In this document: positions 20,201 through 29,682 of the stretch, in pieces | Numbering within the stretch: the first letter of the stretch is position 1 | How the letters are laid out: each line of letters begins with the position of its first letter | NCBI GenBank assembly: GCA_018384175.1 | Contig: JAHAZB010000017.1 | Location: 1-61,235 of the forward strand | Direction of reading: 5' to 3' | DNA from: Eubacteriales bacterium | Lineage (GTDB): Bacteria; Bacillota; Clostridia; UBA1381 | Length of the DNA stretch: 61,235 nt | Program-made: the position numbers and the translations under genes | The notes under the pieces: model-generated | Databases searched by the model: none | Seen by the model: the letters and a program-made list of their open reading frames with translations, nothing else | Told to the model about the DNA's origin: nothing

Positions 20201-22818
20201 TCTGTAACCTTTTTAACAATTGTAGAAGGATATGCATATCCTGTAGCAGAGGTATAGTGCTCTTCAATAACTGTTGTTCCGCTGTCATTATCAGTAGTTG
20301 TGGTACGCTTTGTTACTTTTCCTGCTGTATTGTATTCATATGTATAAGTTTCTGAGCTTCCGTCTGCTTTTCTAACATATGATGGTCTTTGCTTATTGTT
20401 ATATCCGTAATATTCAAAGCACTGTGTATTATTATCACGATACCACGATTTATTTCGTACAAATCCGGTGTCGGCAAAATACTCATAGCAGACACTATGC
20501 TTTTCTCTATCCTGTCCTATTACCGTTTCGTAATCGACCTCCTCCGTTATAAGAGTAGGCTTTCCATATGCTTTATTAACCGCATTATTCAATGACTTCT
20601 GCACATATGAGGTGTATGTATATCCATCGCCATTAGAATAGTCAAGCTTGGTTCTGGTAGGTTGCTTTTGTGAAAAATATAAATTTTCATAATTTACTGT
20701 AAGTGCATTTCCAACAGGCGTACTATATTGTATATTACCATTTTTTTCAAGTACAGCATCTTGAATTTTATAAAACTCCCTGATATGTGTACCATTTTGG
20801 CTACGTTCTCTTGTTTTTACAATATATGATCTATAATCGTTGGCAATACTGTCTATCGAGTTATGAAAACCATATCCGGTATAACCTCTGTAATATTCGT
20901 ATTCAACAACATTCTTATCATAATATTCTACATACCTTAATTTGTCGTCCGCTGTTGGCTCTACTACATGTTCATACTCACCCCGTTCTTTGACAACATA
21001 TGCCTCACATACTCCGCTGTGTCCCAAATTCCTTTGTCTTTTATCGTAAAAATAGTATGTATCAGAATGCGGACGGACAATATTACCTAAAAGATACACC
21101 ATATTATGCTTGTACCCTGTTGTATTAAACACAAAATCAGAATCAAACGATTTATCAGCAAAAGAAAACTGTATTGGAAAATACAAGTATCTTGAGCCAC
21201 TTTCCCATGTAGGATAATAGTGTGTTCTTTCTCCGATAGCATTTGTAACATGCATCAAAATAGGCTCTGTTGAAATATAGTTATTATCAGGATCGAACAC
21301 ATCAGCCATCAACTTCTCATACTCAAGTGTTAAGCCTATTTCCGCGGTACCCGGCTCACTGACAGTTACGGTTATGCTTTCATAAACTTCCCCATCAACA
21401 ATGTATTCCTCTGAATAATCAAACCTTACAACTCTTCCGACGGTGTCAATAATACTTGACAGTATCGGGGTGTCATTTACACCATAAAAGTCTTTCTCTG
21501 TATAGTTAAAAGTAATTTTATTACCATATCTATCTACAATTGTACGGAGTTCTCCGTGCTTTCCAAAATAGTATTTTGTGCCATCCGGATTATCCACGAT
21601 ATAGTCAATTCGTGCAACACTACATATATCGGGTGCATAGTCAAAATAATCTGTAAAAGTTATATCTTTACCAACATAATTTGCGAATGAATATCCCTCT
21701 CCGGATATAAATTCCACCTCCATAGTATTGCCTTTACCATCATGGTAATATATTGCTTTAGCTATTTCATTTATATCCTCAATATTATCCTTAATCACCT
21801 GTACTGAAGGAAAACCCCACGACCATCCTGCACCCAGATTATTTCTTGCCTGCTGATAGCTTACCGACGAAATTTCCGATGTATAATGATAGTCAACATA
21901 TACTGTGTCACCTTCATTTTTTCGTATTTTAGACGCTGTATAATAAAACAGTCCGCCTTCTCTTTCTCTTGTGTTTATCTCTTCAACACGTCTGTCTGCC
22001 TGACTTTCGGTTAGATAAAAATAGTTGTAGGTCTCTGTTTCATTTGTTTCTGTATTTGTTTTTGTTTCTGTTACCTGAAAGCCTCCGCCTGCCGGAAATT
22101 CATATGTCCTACCATTAGCCTCAACACCGGCTGTTTTTGTATACAACTCTGCCTCAGCAGCACTATAGTACCTCGACAAATTCAAATCCAAGCCATCAAC
22201 ACCCGGCAAAACAAGGTCTGTTTCCGTAACAACAAGATTTCCGGTCATGGGATCAATGTACTCTTCTCCGAGGTTATCCCCTATAAAATTAGTTCTTCCT
22301 GTTTGATTTTGCAGAGCAAAAGAGTCCTTCGCATTCATATCCCCGAGGCGATATGCCATATCCATTGAAGACGGCACAGTTCTTGATGACACAACATTAC
22401 TGTCATGCACCAGCATTTCTCCATCTATTACAATTCCATCATCGATATAGTCACCTGGTTCCAGTTTATTCAAACTTACATATCCGTCGGAATTATATAC
22501 TGTTGCCGGAATAGTCACATCAGTATCAAATTGTATATTCTTTTCAGGCATTATTTGTACTTCCTCATACTCTATTTCTCCAACACTTGAAAGTGCTAAA
22601 GGGCTACTTTGGCTACTCATTGTCATCAACGTCACGTTTTCCGAAGAAATATGCGGTAAGCTTTCTGACTCTGTAGATAAAGCAGAAATATTGCTTGAAA
22701 TATTATTTTCCTGAATATCAATGGTTGGCTCACGTTCTATAGCATATGCTGTTAAGGAACCCAAAAGTGTCGTAACCACTAAAATTGATGATATTAATCT
22801 CTTAAACATTGTCTTCAC
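17281..22818 (-). CDS. RHS/YD-repeat polymorphic toxin with variable C-terminal domain
   Basis: Signal peptide; many YD repeats (YDNAGN, YDYRGNR); core end YLRARYYDPTTGRFTQQDPAEDGYNWYVYGNQNP; divergent tip ending HGGDHWDASPDGKTGNYINVNPDGTIR. Confidence 0.95.
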   Translation of the reverse strand: MKTMFKRLISSILVVTTLLGSLTAYAIEREPTIDIQENNISSNISALSTESESLPHISSENVTLMTMSSQSSPLALSSVGEIEYEEVQIMPEKNIQFDTDVTIPATVYNSDGYVSLNKLEPGDYIDDGIVIDGEMLVHDSNVVSSRTVPSSMDMAYRLGDMNAKDSFALQNQTGRTNFIGDNLGEEYIDPMTGNLVVTETDLVLPGVDGLDLNLSRYYSAAEAELYTKTAGVEANGRTYEFPAGGGFQVTETKTNTETNETETYNYFYLTESQADRRVEEINTREREGGLFYYTASKIRKNEGDTVYVDYHYTSEISSVSYQQARNNLGAGWSWGFPSVQVIKDNIEDINEIAKAIYYHDGKGNTMEVEFISGEGYSFANYVGKDITFTDYFDYAPDICSVARIDYIVDNPDGTKYYFGKHGELRTIVDRYGNKITFNYTEKDFYGVNDTPILSSIIDTVGRVVRFDYSEEYIVDGEVYESITVTVSEPGTAEIGLTLEYEKLMADVFDPDNNYISTEPILMHVTNAIGERTHYYPTWESGSRYLYFPIQFSFADKSFDSDFVFNTTGYKHNMVYLLGNIVRPHSDTYYFYDKRQRNLGHSGVCEAYVVKERGEYEHVVEPTADDKLRYVEYYDKNVVEYEYYRGYTGYGFHNSIDSIANDYRSYIVKTRERSQNGTHIREFYKIQDAVLEKNGNIQYSTPVGNALTVNYENLYFSQKQPTRTKLDYSNGDGYTYTSYVQKSLNNAVNKAYGKPTLITEEVDYETVIGQDREKHSVCYEYFADTGFVRNKSWYRDNNTQCFEYYGYNNKQRPSYVRKADGSSETYTYEYNTAGKVTKRTTTTDNDSGTTVIEEHYTSATGYAYPSTIVKKVTENGTTKTQTTAYTYDMLLGLVESVTDDEGNVTHFEYDKLGRPTRIIYPKHLVYTSYGNKNGALLPVENISYTTILKDNYGNKLTSDEDLLCQRIISELKYYVTTDNTPAYPTEEELSEHSYTYHDAKINLYMGTGELIEGNVIDTVNNTASYVTTSYVYDSDANTVTEIDPQGNSKITYYDGLGRDVKTVDIFGNHHITEYNIASDGAGFKARRYFTPATNTLVKENIIEYTYDRVGRLINERAYENYQDNSFVEKKYTYDIAGNLIGVIDANENLNEDGFTQSIKYDKLNRAIKITNAQNETITNTYDNAGNIKTQKISDSAGSESTLYQRVYDGEGKLVSDTDNTGNSNTYTYDDMGRLWQSVDKDGKLYNPYYNALGSVERESYIKVNETLTDRQYQYANPHGADFVFDARGIYSATTQSYRVQLREIESNTYSRTGKLLSHLDDFKADVTNGGNIYFTPYESYIYDVMGNITTAKYGCAAPDGQGIYGTPTYYEYDKNRISKVQVDGSVNKNSADNANVRYEFYPDGKLKSITFPTLSEGSVLKSEYVYDGLSRLIGLTNKKGSTVLSSYNYSYDENGNILTSNEMVEGVSNTVSYDYDKLNRIASVSGTKGADSYYEYDYRGNRKVNFEQIDFLSEESAEFRYNEQDQMYYAEVGDDAVYIEYDASGYRYVKESSSSGIEYYIYDQNGRLQAIADLAEVIANGTTQYAMCPVKQYIWGPDRVLAQVDKETGEIYYYIYNGHGDVVQIVDRNGNIKNRYDYDVWGNFLKKDETIDNHFTYFGQTYDEETGLYYLRARYYDPTTGRFTQQDPAEDGYNWYVYGNQNPVIYADYTGESITLVICGVVFTAKEIALIGGSIMAIGYLGSVVFRNAFKAAIETGKNLREAIIYAKGKAKAPKPPSKLLDDDKVKTPDTHPDEFNKNKDGSYTHKKTKWKFKPDYSRHGGDHWDASPDGKTGNYINVNPDGTIR

Positions 22819-23671
22819 CTCCGCTTACTGTCTTTGATAGCAAATTTCCCATATTGTCATAAGTATAAGAAACTGATACACCGTTCCTTTTATCAATTTG
22901 AACCAATCTATTATTTGCATTATAATAATATGCGTTTACACCACTATTCCCGTCAAAATCAATGGATGCTCTCACTGGCATAATCCCCGAATGCCACAGC
23001 ATAAGCTTTGCTCTCTTTTCTGTTTGGGTATTAAACTGATATATCAAACTGATATTGCCGCTAAGATTAGACGGTACTTTTACATCTGACTTTTTAACAT
23101 TTACCATTCTCTTATCGTCATCATATGTTGCGAGAAGCAAGGTGATATCCTTTTCTGCATTTGTACTGTTTGTAACACTGAATAAGCACTGTAGCTGAGC
23201 TTTATCAACAACTCTGAGTCCGGCTTCGCCTGTATTTACATCATTTATCTTAATCTGAGAAGTAAACGATATTCCTTCCTCATCAGAAACCACATTTTCA
23301 GATACTGTGTTTACCTGTTCCGATTCCAAAACATCTGTCTCTGTCTGCAGCATTGATGACACAGCATTACTTTGAGATGTTGATGTTATCGGATAAACAT
23401 AGTACACCGCATCCGGATTCTCCCATTCAAGCAAAACAATAAATGCACTTTTCGAAAAGTCCACACTTGAACAAATCCCATTGTCGTACTGAGATACCGG
23501 TCCTGTATACAATATAACCTCTTCATCATCGACATACTTCACAACCTTAACATTTGTATCTGTTACAAGGCTTGTTTGTGTCATTTCACTTACACTTATC
23601 CCATCTGCATATGCTATATTGCCCACTAAAAGGCAACAGCACGCGAGAAGCATGATTAGTTTTTTCTTCAT
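22802..23671 (-). CDS. secreted protein with a single C-terminal YD repeat (RHS-associated)
   Basis: Signal peptide; C-term NAYYYNANNRLVQIDKRNGVSVSYTYDNMGNLLSK; overlaps the RHS start. Confidence 0.75.
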   Translation of the reverse strand: MKKKLIMLLACCCLLVGNIAYADGISVSEMTQTSLVTDTNVKVVKYVDDEEVILYTGPVSQYDNGICSSVDFSKSAFIVLLEWENPDAVYYVYPITSTSQSNAVSSMLQTETDVLESEQVNTVSENVVSDEEGISFTSQIKINDVNTGEAGLRVVDKAQLQCLFSVTNSTNAEKDITLLLATYDDDKRMVNVKKSDVKVPSNLSGNISLIYQFNTQTEKRAKLMLWHSGIMPVRASIDFDGNSGVNAYYYNANNRLVQIDKRNGVSVSYTYDNMGNLLSKTVSGGEDNV

Positions 23672-23859
23672 CTTCTTTTCCTTCCTTTTTACAATATATT
23701 TTCTTAATCATATCATAAATTGGGAAATATTTCAATCTGTAATAGCACCAAAATCCGCATTGTATTGCATATTTAAGCATATATCATAAACAGATTGACA
23801 AATAACTTCTTTTCAAATATAATGTACATAGATTCAATTCATAAACACCATAAAAATAA

Positions 23860-23904
23860 AAATCCGATACCCTATACTGATTTCAGTAAGAGTACCGGAT
23901 TCTT
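23860..23904 (-). terminator. terminator downstream of 23926..24156
   Basis: Minus strand AATCCGGTAC...GTATCGGATT followed by TTTATTTTTA. Confidence 0.7.
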
Positions 23905-23925
23905 TCATTTTACCTCATAAGAAAA

Positions 23926-24156
23926 TCAAGCTGCTTTTTTAGCTTTCTTTCTTTTTTCATATGTTATCCTATAAATTGTGTTTGTTGTTTCAACTTCAAT
24001 ACTATGCAATCTTCTTTTGCGTATCGCCACAACCTTAGATGTGAAATACTCAGGATTTTCACCCTGAATTATTACCATACGCTCGCCAATTTCAGGCTTA
24101 TACACAAGACTTCCCTTAAGATTCACAATTTGTTTCATTATTTGCCTCCTTACCAT
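23926..24156 (-). CDS. small hypothetical protein, paralog of 15701..15889
   Basis: See 15701..15889. Confidence 0.65.
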   Translation of the reverse strand: MVRRQIMKQIVNLKGSLVYKPEIGERMVIIQGENPEYFTSKVVAIRKRRLHSIEVETTNTIYRITYEKRKKAKKAA

Positions 24157-24359
24157 AAAATCGACGTCAAAAGTGACGGCATCATACAGATTGCCATTAT
24201 CATAACATAAAACAGCACAGCAAGTCCTACCGAGATATATGTTCCCATACTAATCTGTGCAAATTGACCGTCCTTTACAACAACATTGTTCTTAACAAAG
24301 CCCTTTACTTCTTTGATAAGCTGAACACAAGCAAGTATAAATAATACCTTAAAATACAT
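24150..24359 (-). CDS. small membrane protein
   Basis: Two hydrophobic segments. Confidence 0.55.
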   Translation of the reverse strand: MYFKVLFILACVQLIKEVKGFVKNNVVVKDGQFAQISMGTYISVGLAVLFYVMIMAICMMPSLLTSILW

Positions 24360-24373
24360 AATGGCACCTCCGT

Positions 24374-24577
24374 TTAACTAAACTTCGCAGGCTCATTTGT
24401 CCCGAAATTTATGTATTCGACAATGTCGCTTATCCGCTCATCGTCCCATACATCACAGTACAGTGTTTTTCTTTCGTTTCCTGAACCTGTATGAACTATA
24501 GCCTTTCCATCATAAATTTGCAACAGACAATTCTGTTTATTTGCCACCGCCGCTGCAAGATTACCTAACTGTTTCAT
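24374..24577 (-). CDS. small hypothetical protein
   Basis: ORF in array. Confidence 0.5.
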   Translation of the reverse strand: MKQLGNLAAAVANKQNCLLQIYDGKAIVHTGSGNERKTLYCDVWDDERISDIVEYINFGTNEPAKFS

Positions 24578-24590
24578 AATAAACCCCCAT

Positions 24591-25067
24591 TCAGTTCAAA
24601 TCGTCTTCTTCAGCTTCATCAGCCATATACTCCTTCATATATTGGTCATACTCATCAGAGTATTTCCGATATAGTTCCTCATTTACCGATTTGAGAAAAT
24701 CCTCATCAAATTGCCATAATGGATATTTATAGTACCCGCTTATTTTTGTAAGCCCTGTGTCTACTGCGATTCCTGTTTCTAATATTTCATCCGCAAACCA
24801 GCAATTGTTTGTATCAACATAGGCACTGTTTTTCAGAGCAATAAATTCTCCAAAATTCAATGTGAAATTTGGAAACGGCAGCTCATTTCCATCTTCCTTG
24901 TATGTAAACGAAATACCGATATTGTGCTGCTTTCCGTCAAGAAAATCAGTAACCGTCACAAGCTTCAAATGCGGTTTTATCTCAAACTCTTTGTCAAATC
25001 CCTTTACAGTAAATGTCTTTAACATATTTCTCCTCCTGTTATATGCGCAATCAGCAAATACTAACAT
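24591..25067 (-). CDS. hypothetical protein (likely starts at internal MLKTFTVKGF)
   Basis: ORF in array; aggag upstream of MLKTF. Confidence 0.6.
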   Translation of the reverse strand: MLVFADCAYNRRRNMLKTFTVKGFDKEFEIKPHLKLVTVTDFLDGKQHNIGISFTYKEDGNELPFPNFTLNFGEFIALKNSAYVDTNNCWFADEILETGIAVDTGLTKISGYYKYPLWQFDEDFLKSVNEELYRKYSDEYDQYMKEYMADEAEEDDLN

Positions 25068-25251
25068 AATCGCCGATTATCATAAGTGCTTCCTCATAAC
25101 TGCCGCTGGCATAAACATGGTTATACATTTCCTTCGATTCCTCTTCCATTCCGTTTTGTTTTAATGTAACGGATGCAATGGAAAGCAGATTAAATATCTT
25201 TCCGTCCTCGCCTATCAGTTTACATTCCGGCTTATATTTCTTTTCACTCAT
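25051..25251 (-). CDS. small hypothetical protein
   Basis: ORF in array. Confidence 0.5.
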   Translation of the reverse strand: MSEKKYKPECKLIGEDGKIFNLLSIASVTLKQNGMEEESKEMYNHVYASGSYEEALMIIGDYVSIC

Positions 25252-25253
25252 AA

Positions 25254-26825
25254 CTATATCCTCTCTTCCATCAAATCACCTATAATATTATCCTCTAAAA
25301 GCTCACTTGTTCTGTAAAGTCTGTCAGCAAATTTTGCAAGGGAAAATTCAAAGCATTCACCCTTATCAAGCAGGATGCCTGTAAGTCTTGCACCTGTACG
25401 GGATTTATATTCCTCAAATACCTTAAAAAAGTCATCAGGCAGATCACACTCACCGTCCGTTATAAAGACAATGTCAGGTTTATCAACCTTTCCTGTTGCC
25501 GTTAGTGCAAACACTTCTCTGAGTGGTCTTTCAAAATCCGTGCCACCGCCTAAAAGTGTTTCTGCACAGTCCAGAACCTTCCTAGTGTCAGGAGTTACAT
25601 CCTTCGGGAAATAGTCAACCTTAGTATCAAAGGAAAAATGCACAAGTGCAAAGTTTGTATGATTGATTCTGCAAATCTCATACAACACCATTGCAATCGC
25701 CATACCATAGGCACTATTTTCTCCAAAGGTAGAGCCGGACTCATCAAGGCATACAACAATATCGCCCTTTCCTTTATATTCCGGCTCACGCTTTCGGTAC
25801 TGTTTCAGCTGCTTATTCTGATACTTTTTAAGAAACAGGGGCATCAGCTCCGGTGTTGCTGTCATAGCAATTTCAGAGGTTAATGCTCTTGATATACTGT
25901 TTCCGTACTCAATATCATACTTTTCGCCTCTGCCATAGGTATAGCCTGCAAGACGTTTGGAGTTGAGCATTTCCTTATACCGTCCGAGAAACTGTGCGAT
26001 ATACCGAAGCTTATCGGATTTTGCAGTACGCTTTAGGATTTCCATATTAACAGGATTCTTCTGCATACTGCTGTCTCCGTCTCCCCATGCCATTACGGCA
26101 TGTGCGACACCTTCTGCACGATCGAGTGCTGCATCTGCTGATTTCGCAATGATTTCTGCAATATCCTTCGACCTTTGGTTCATACCTTTTTTCACAATCT
26201 GTGAAAACTGCTCGGTCTGTTCTTTCTTTGCAATAACCTTATTCGCAGTACTGACAGCCTTTTTCTCCAAGGCTTCCTTTTGTCCTTCCGGTGCAGCCTC
26301 GTACTGCTCCATCAGTTCCTGAAGCTGCTTATACAATTCCTCCTTATCCTGCTCCATGACATCAAGAGCATTTACCTGTCCTTTTCCACCTGTTGCCTTA
26401 TTCATAAGGCTTGTAAGGTTTTCAAGAAGCTTTTGGGTAAATTCCTCCGTTGCACCGATAGCGGGTAATTCTTTTCCCGCGCATACCTGCTTTATAGCAG
26501 AATAATGGTCATCATCCATAAGCTCGGACAATATCCCTTTATTAAAAGTCTTTGACAAGTCAGAAAGATTTTCTTCATCCTCAAATCTCGGACGCAGACC
26601 GTAGATTGACTGAAACACATCATTTACAAGACTTTTAAAGCTTGCAAGCTTCTTTTCACCTTGTTCTCCGTATATCTGCAGTTCTTCTGCATCCCCGGAT
26701 AAGTCATCATATATCGCCTGCTCTATCTTTGTTGATTTTAAGACTCTGTGCGTTTTTACTTTCCTGTCAGCCTTTATCATATCCTGAAAATCACCGGACA
26801 GGATTTCCTCAATACTTTTAATCAT
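25254..26825 (-). CDS. VWA-domain (ViaA/CoxE-like) protein
   Basis: MIDAS-like VCLDESGSTFG, GGTDFERPLREV, VFITDGECDL. Confidence 0.85.
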   Translation of the reverse strand: MIKSIEEILSGDFQDMIKADRKVKTHRVLKSTKIEQAIYDDLSGDAEELQIYGEQGEKKLASFKSLVNDVFQSIYGLRPRFEDEENLSDLSKTFNKGILSELMDDDHYSAIKQVCAGKELPAIGATEEFTQKLLENLTSLMNKATGGKGQVNALDVMEQDKEELYKQLQELMEQYEAAPEGQKEALEKKAVSTANKVIAKKEQTEQFSQIVKKGMNQRSKDIAEIIAKSADAALDRAEGVAHAVMAWGDGDSSMQKNPVNMEILKRTAKSDKLRYIAQFLGRYKEMLNSKRLAGYTYGRGEKYDIEYGNSISRALTSEIAMTATPELMPLFLKKYQNKQLKQYRKREPEYKGKGDIVVCLDESGSTFGENSAYGMAIAMVLYEICRINHTNFALVHFSFDTKVDYFPKDVTPDTRKVLDCAETLLGGGTDFERPLREVFALTATGKVDKPDIVFITDGECDLPDDFFKVFEEYKSRTGARLTGILLDKGECFEFSLAKFADRLYRTSELLEDNIIGDLMEERI

Positions 26826-26851
26826 ATTCTACACACCTCTTTTTTCAGAAA

Positions 26852-26870
26852 GAGGAGGCAAAGCCTCCTC
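26852..26870 (-). other. strong intergenic hairpin between ssb and VWA gene
   Basis: GAGGAGGC-AAA-GCCTCCTC, perfect 8-bp stem. Confidence 0.7.
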
Positions 26871-26879
26871 AACTGTCTG

Positions 26880-27329
26880 TCAATTCATATTGAATGGTAA
26901 ATCGTCGTTAAAATCCATTGGCATCGGAGTAAAGCCCATATCCTCCTTTGACTGCATCTGATTATCTGCTGTCTTAGGAGCGTCGTCCTTTTTCTCATCA
27001 CCGTCAGACTTCTTACCACCTGCAAAGCCGGTTTCTGTTCCGTTTATTCTATATCCAAAAACCTTTCCGTTCTCGGTATCATATGAATAGTTTTCAAGGG
27101 AACCGACTACATACACCTGACAGCCTTGCGTATAGTGATTGAATGCAAATTTTGCATTAGAGCGCCACAGGCTTACCGGAATGAAATCCACCTCCGGCTT
27201 ATCCTTTCCTTTCGGTGTATAGTTTCTTGTAACTGCCAGTCTGAAGGTTGTATTTTCCGCATTATCTACAACCTTTGACTCCGGATCGTTTGCCAATCTT
27301 CCTATCAATATAACTTTGTTTAGTGACAT
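26880..27329 (-). CDS. ssb: single-stranded DNA-binding protein
   Basis: MSLNKVILIGRLANDPESKVV...FRLAVTRNYTPKGKDKPEVDFIPVSLW, acidic tail ending DDLPFNMN. Confidence 0.93.
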   Translation of the reverse strand: MSLNKVILIGRLANDPESKVVDNAENTTFRLAVTRNYTPKGKDKPEVDFIPVSLWRSNAKFAFNHYTQGCQVYVVGSLENYSYDTENGKVFGYRINGTETGFAGGKKSDGDEKKDDAPKTADNQMQSKEDMGFTPMPMDFNDDLPFNMN

Positions 27330-27343
27330 AATTTTATCCTCCT

Positions 27344-28729
27344 TTAAATACTCATAATCTTCTGTTCAGAAAGCGGAATGTATGTCATTCCAACCTTCTT
27401 AGCCGCTTCTGACAGCATTGCTTCAAGCTCATTTTCGCTGTTTACAACAGTTTCCAAATCAGAATCACTCAAATCTGTTTCTCTTAAAGCTGTCAACGCG
27501 ATGTAGATTTTCAAAAGCTCACGAGAGAATACCACATAAGCCTTTATCTTTTCATCATCTGACACACCCTCGTCTGTCATCAGTCCGAGTGTTTCCTCCA
27601 TTAGGCTCTTGCTTTCATTTGCCATATCAAGCAGCTTATCAACCTCTGTGCCAATCGGATTTTCGCAGATGTCGGAGAGAATCTTCTCCACAGTCTCACG
27701 CTCGTTCGGGGTATCCCAGAAATAGTTTTTAAGAACCATCAGGTCCTTTGGTGCTACTTCCGTATTTCCCGAAAGGTATGCTTTTGCCTTCACAATCGGT
27801 GTGAACCCGAAATACTTTCTGTCCGATACACGAACACCGTTTCTTCTCAGTTCACACAGCACATTATCCATCAGCTCATTGATACTATCCGGAACAATGA
27901 CCTTTTCCATCTGCTTCTGCATCTTTTCAAGCTCATGTAGCGATATGGTAGCATTGATTTTACCATTCGCACCGCTTTGCTTATTCTTCAGCACACGCAT
28001 ACGGTTTTCAGGCTCCTGCACATACTCTGTTAATACCTTCAGTTCAAAACGGTCATAAAGCGGTTTTAATATCGCCTGTGCCGGATCCTTGAAATCAGGT
28101 ATCTCATTGGATGCAGAGAAAATGGAAATAACCGGAATAGGTACAGTTTGTCCCTCGTTGGTATATACCCTTTCATTAAGTGCTGTCAGCAATGAGTTTA
28201 ATATTCCATCCGCTGACTTAAATATCTCATCTAAAAAGACAATATGACTGTCCGGAATCTTGCCCTTTGTAATGATTCTCGGAGCATTGTCAGATGTACT
28301 GCACACAATTCTCTTTATGTAGGACAGCTTCGCTGCTTTATCTGCAGCTTCTTTGAGTACCTTTTCATCACGTTCTGCTTTGTATTCCTCATACATAGCC
28401 CTGATTGTGTTGACATATTCTGAATATACCTCATCCTTCATAAGCTCTTCCTTCGGCAAATTATCGGGGATAATACTTGACAGGTCAAGTCTTCCGAAGA
28501 TCTGCTCCTCATCGGTCTGCTTTGACATAAGGTATTCAAACTGCTTTGCACCTGTGATTCGTTTTCTAAACTCGTTGATTGCATAGCTTTTTGCCTGCCC
28601 GGTTTCTCCTAATATAAACATATTCTTTCGGGCTAACAGGCATATTGCAATACACTCAACAAGCTCCTCACGTTCCGCAACCTCTGCGTTTACCTCATCA
28701 ATGATGTCATTCATCTTTGTATATAGCAT
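27344..28729 (-). CDS. MoxR/RavA-family AAA+ ATPase
   Basis: Walker A FILGETGQAKS; HIVFLDEIFKSADGILNSLLTALNERVY; FSASNEIPD. Confidence 0.9.
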   Translation of the reverse strand: MLYTKMNDIIDEVNAEVAEREELVECIAICLLARKNMFILGETGQAKSYAINEFRKRITGAKQFEYLMSKQTDEEQIFGRLDLSSIIPDNLPKEELMKDEVYSEYVNTIRAMYEEYKAERDEKVLKEAADKAAKLSYIKRIVCSTSDNAPRIITKGKIPDSHIVFLDEIFKSADGILNSLLTALNERVYTNEGQTVPIPVISIFSASNEIPDFKDPAQAILKPLYDRFELKVLTEYVQEPENRMRVLKNKQSGANGKINATISLHELEKMQKQMEKVIVPDSINELMDNVLCELRRNGVRVSDRKYFGFTPIVKAKAYLSGNTEVAPKDLMVLKNYFWDTPNERETVEKILSDICENPIGTEVDKLLDMANESKSLMEETLGLMTDEGVSDDEKIKAYVVFSRELLKIYIALTALRETDLSDSDLETVVNSENELEAMLSEAAKKVGMTYIPLSEQKIMSI

Positions 28730-28741
28730 CTTTCAACCTCC

Positions 28742-29296
28742 TCACACAAACGGAAAACCTTTGTATTCAGCCACGATATCTGTAGCTTTTCTGATATAAG
28801 GTTTGTTGACTTTCGTTTCGGATAAATGCTTCAGCCAGCCACAGCACAGTCTTGAAAAGCTCTGCTGATTTGTTTTATGTGCGTTGTTAATCATATACCG
28901 GATAAATTCATCATTGCTTTCACTGCTGAATAGATAATGCTCAAAAAGCAGTGCTGCTGAAAAGTCGTTACGGTAGTCAAAGTCCAGACCGCACATACTT
29001 TCACAGCGTCTTGTCAGTCTATCTGTATCAAAATCCGATATAATCCCGGACACTCTACGTGCAAAGATAACAGATTTTTCATTTCTGCCATCATATCTAC
29101 TGCAATCCGAAAGTGCATTAAGCCATTCAAAGCACAGCATTGTGAAATCGTATCTGATGCTCTCCTGCATTTTCATCATACACTCATAAAACTTCTTGCC
29201 GGGCGTAACAAGCGAATTGACATACAACCCTGCAATCGCCTCTGCAACCTCTTTTCCGTTTGATACATCATTGATATGTATCATTGTGTTTTTCAT
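28742..29296 (-). CDS. hypothetical protein linked to MoxR
   Basis: 184-aa ORF between Zn-ribbon and MoxR genes. Confidence 0.6.
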   Translation of the reverse strand: MKNTMIHINDVSNGKEVAEAIAGLYVNSLVTPGKKFYECMMKMQESIRYDFTMLCFEWLNALSDCSRYDGRNEKSVIFARRVSGIISDFDTDRLTRRCESMCGLDFDYRNDFSAALLFEHYLFSSESNDEFIRYMINNAHKTNQQSFSRLCCGWLKHLSETKVNKPYIRKATDIVAEYKGFPFV

Positions 29297-29310
29297 TGTT
29301 TTTTCCTCCT

Positions 29311-29679
29311 TTACGCAGCCTCATTACATAGGTCTATTACCTTCTGACAATCCTCCATCTCGAAATATCCGATATGCGTAGACTTAGGCGGCAGTCCCAT
29401 TTTCTGGGACAACCATTTATACCCTTCTGTCCTTGTCATATTCTTCGCTTTCCAGAAGCTGTCGAAAACATTGTGTGTTTCCTTACGCTTTGCACGCAAA
29501 ATACTGTTTGCAAGTGTACCCAAAGGCTTCTCGCTCTTTTTATCTACGCCCACAAAAGCATTACAGTTCGTACAAAGATAAATGTTACCGTAATCCTTGC
29601 CGTAAATTCTGCTACTATTTGTTAAAATCACTTTTCCACCGCAATATCGACATATAGTAGGCTTTTTCAAGTCATGCAC
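29311..29679 (-). CDS. zinc-ribbon protein (DUF3268-like)
   Basis: CRYCGGKVILTNSS...YLCTNCNAFVGVDK. Confidence 0.7.
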   Translation of the reverse strand: MHDLKKPTICRYCGGKVILTNSSRIYGKDYGNIYLCTNCNAFVGVDKKSEKPLGTLANSILRAKRKETHNVFDSFWKAKNMTRTEGYKWLSQKMGLPPKSTHIGYFEMEDCQKVIDLCNEAA

Positions 29680-29682
29680 CTC

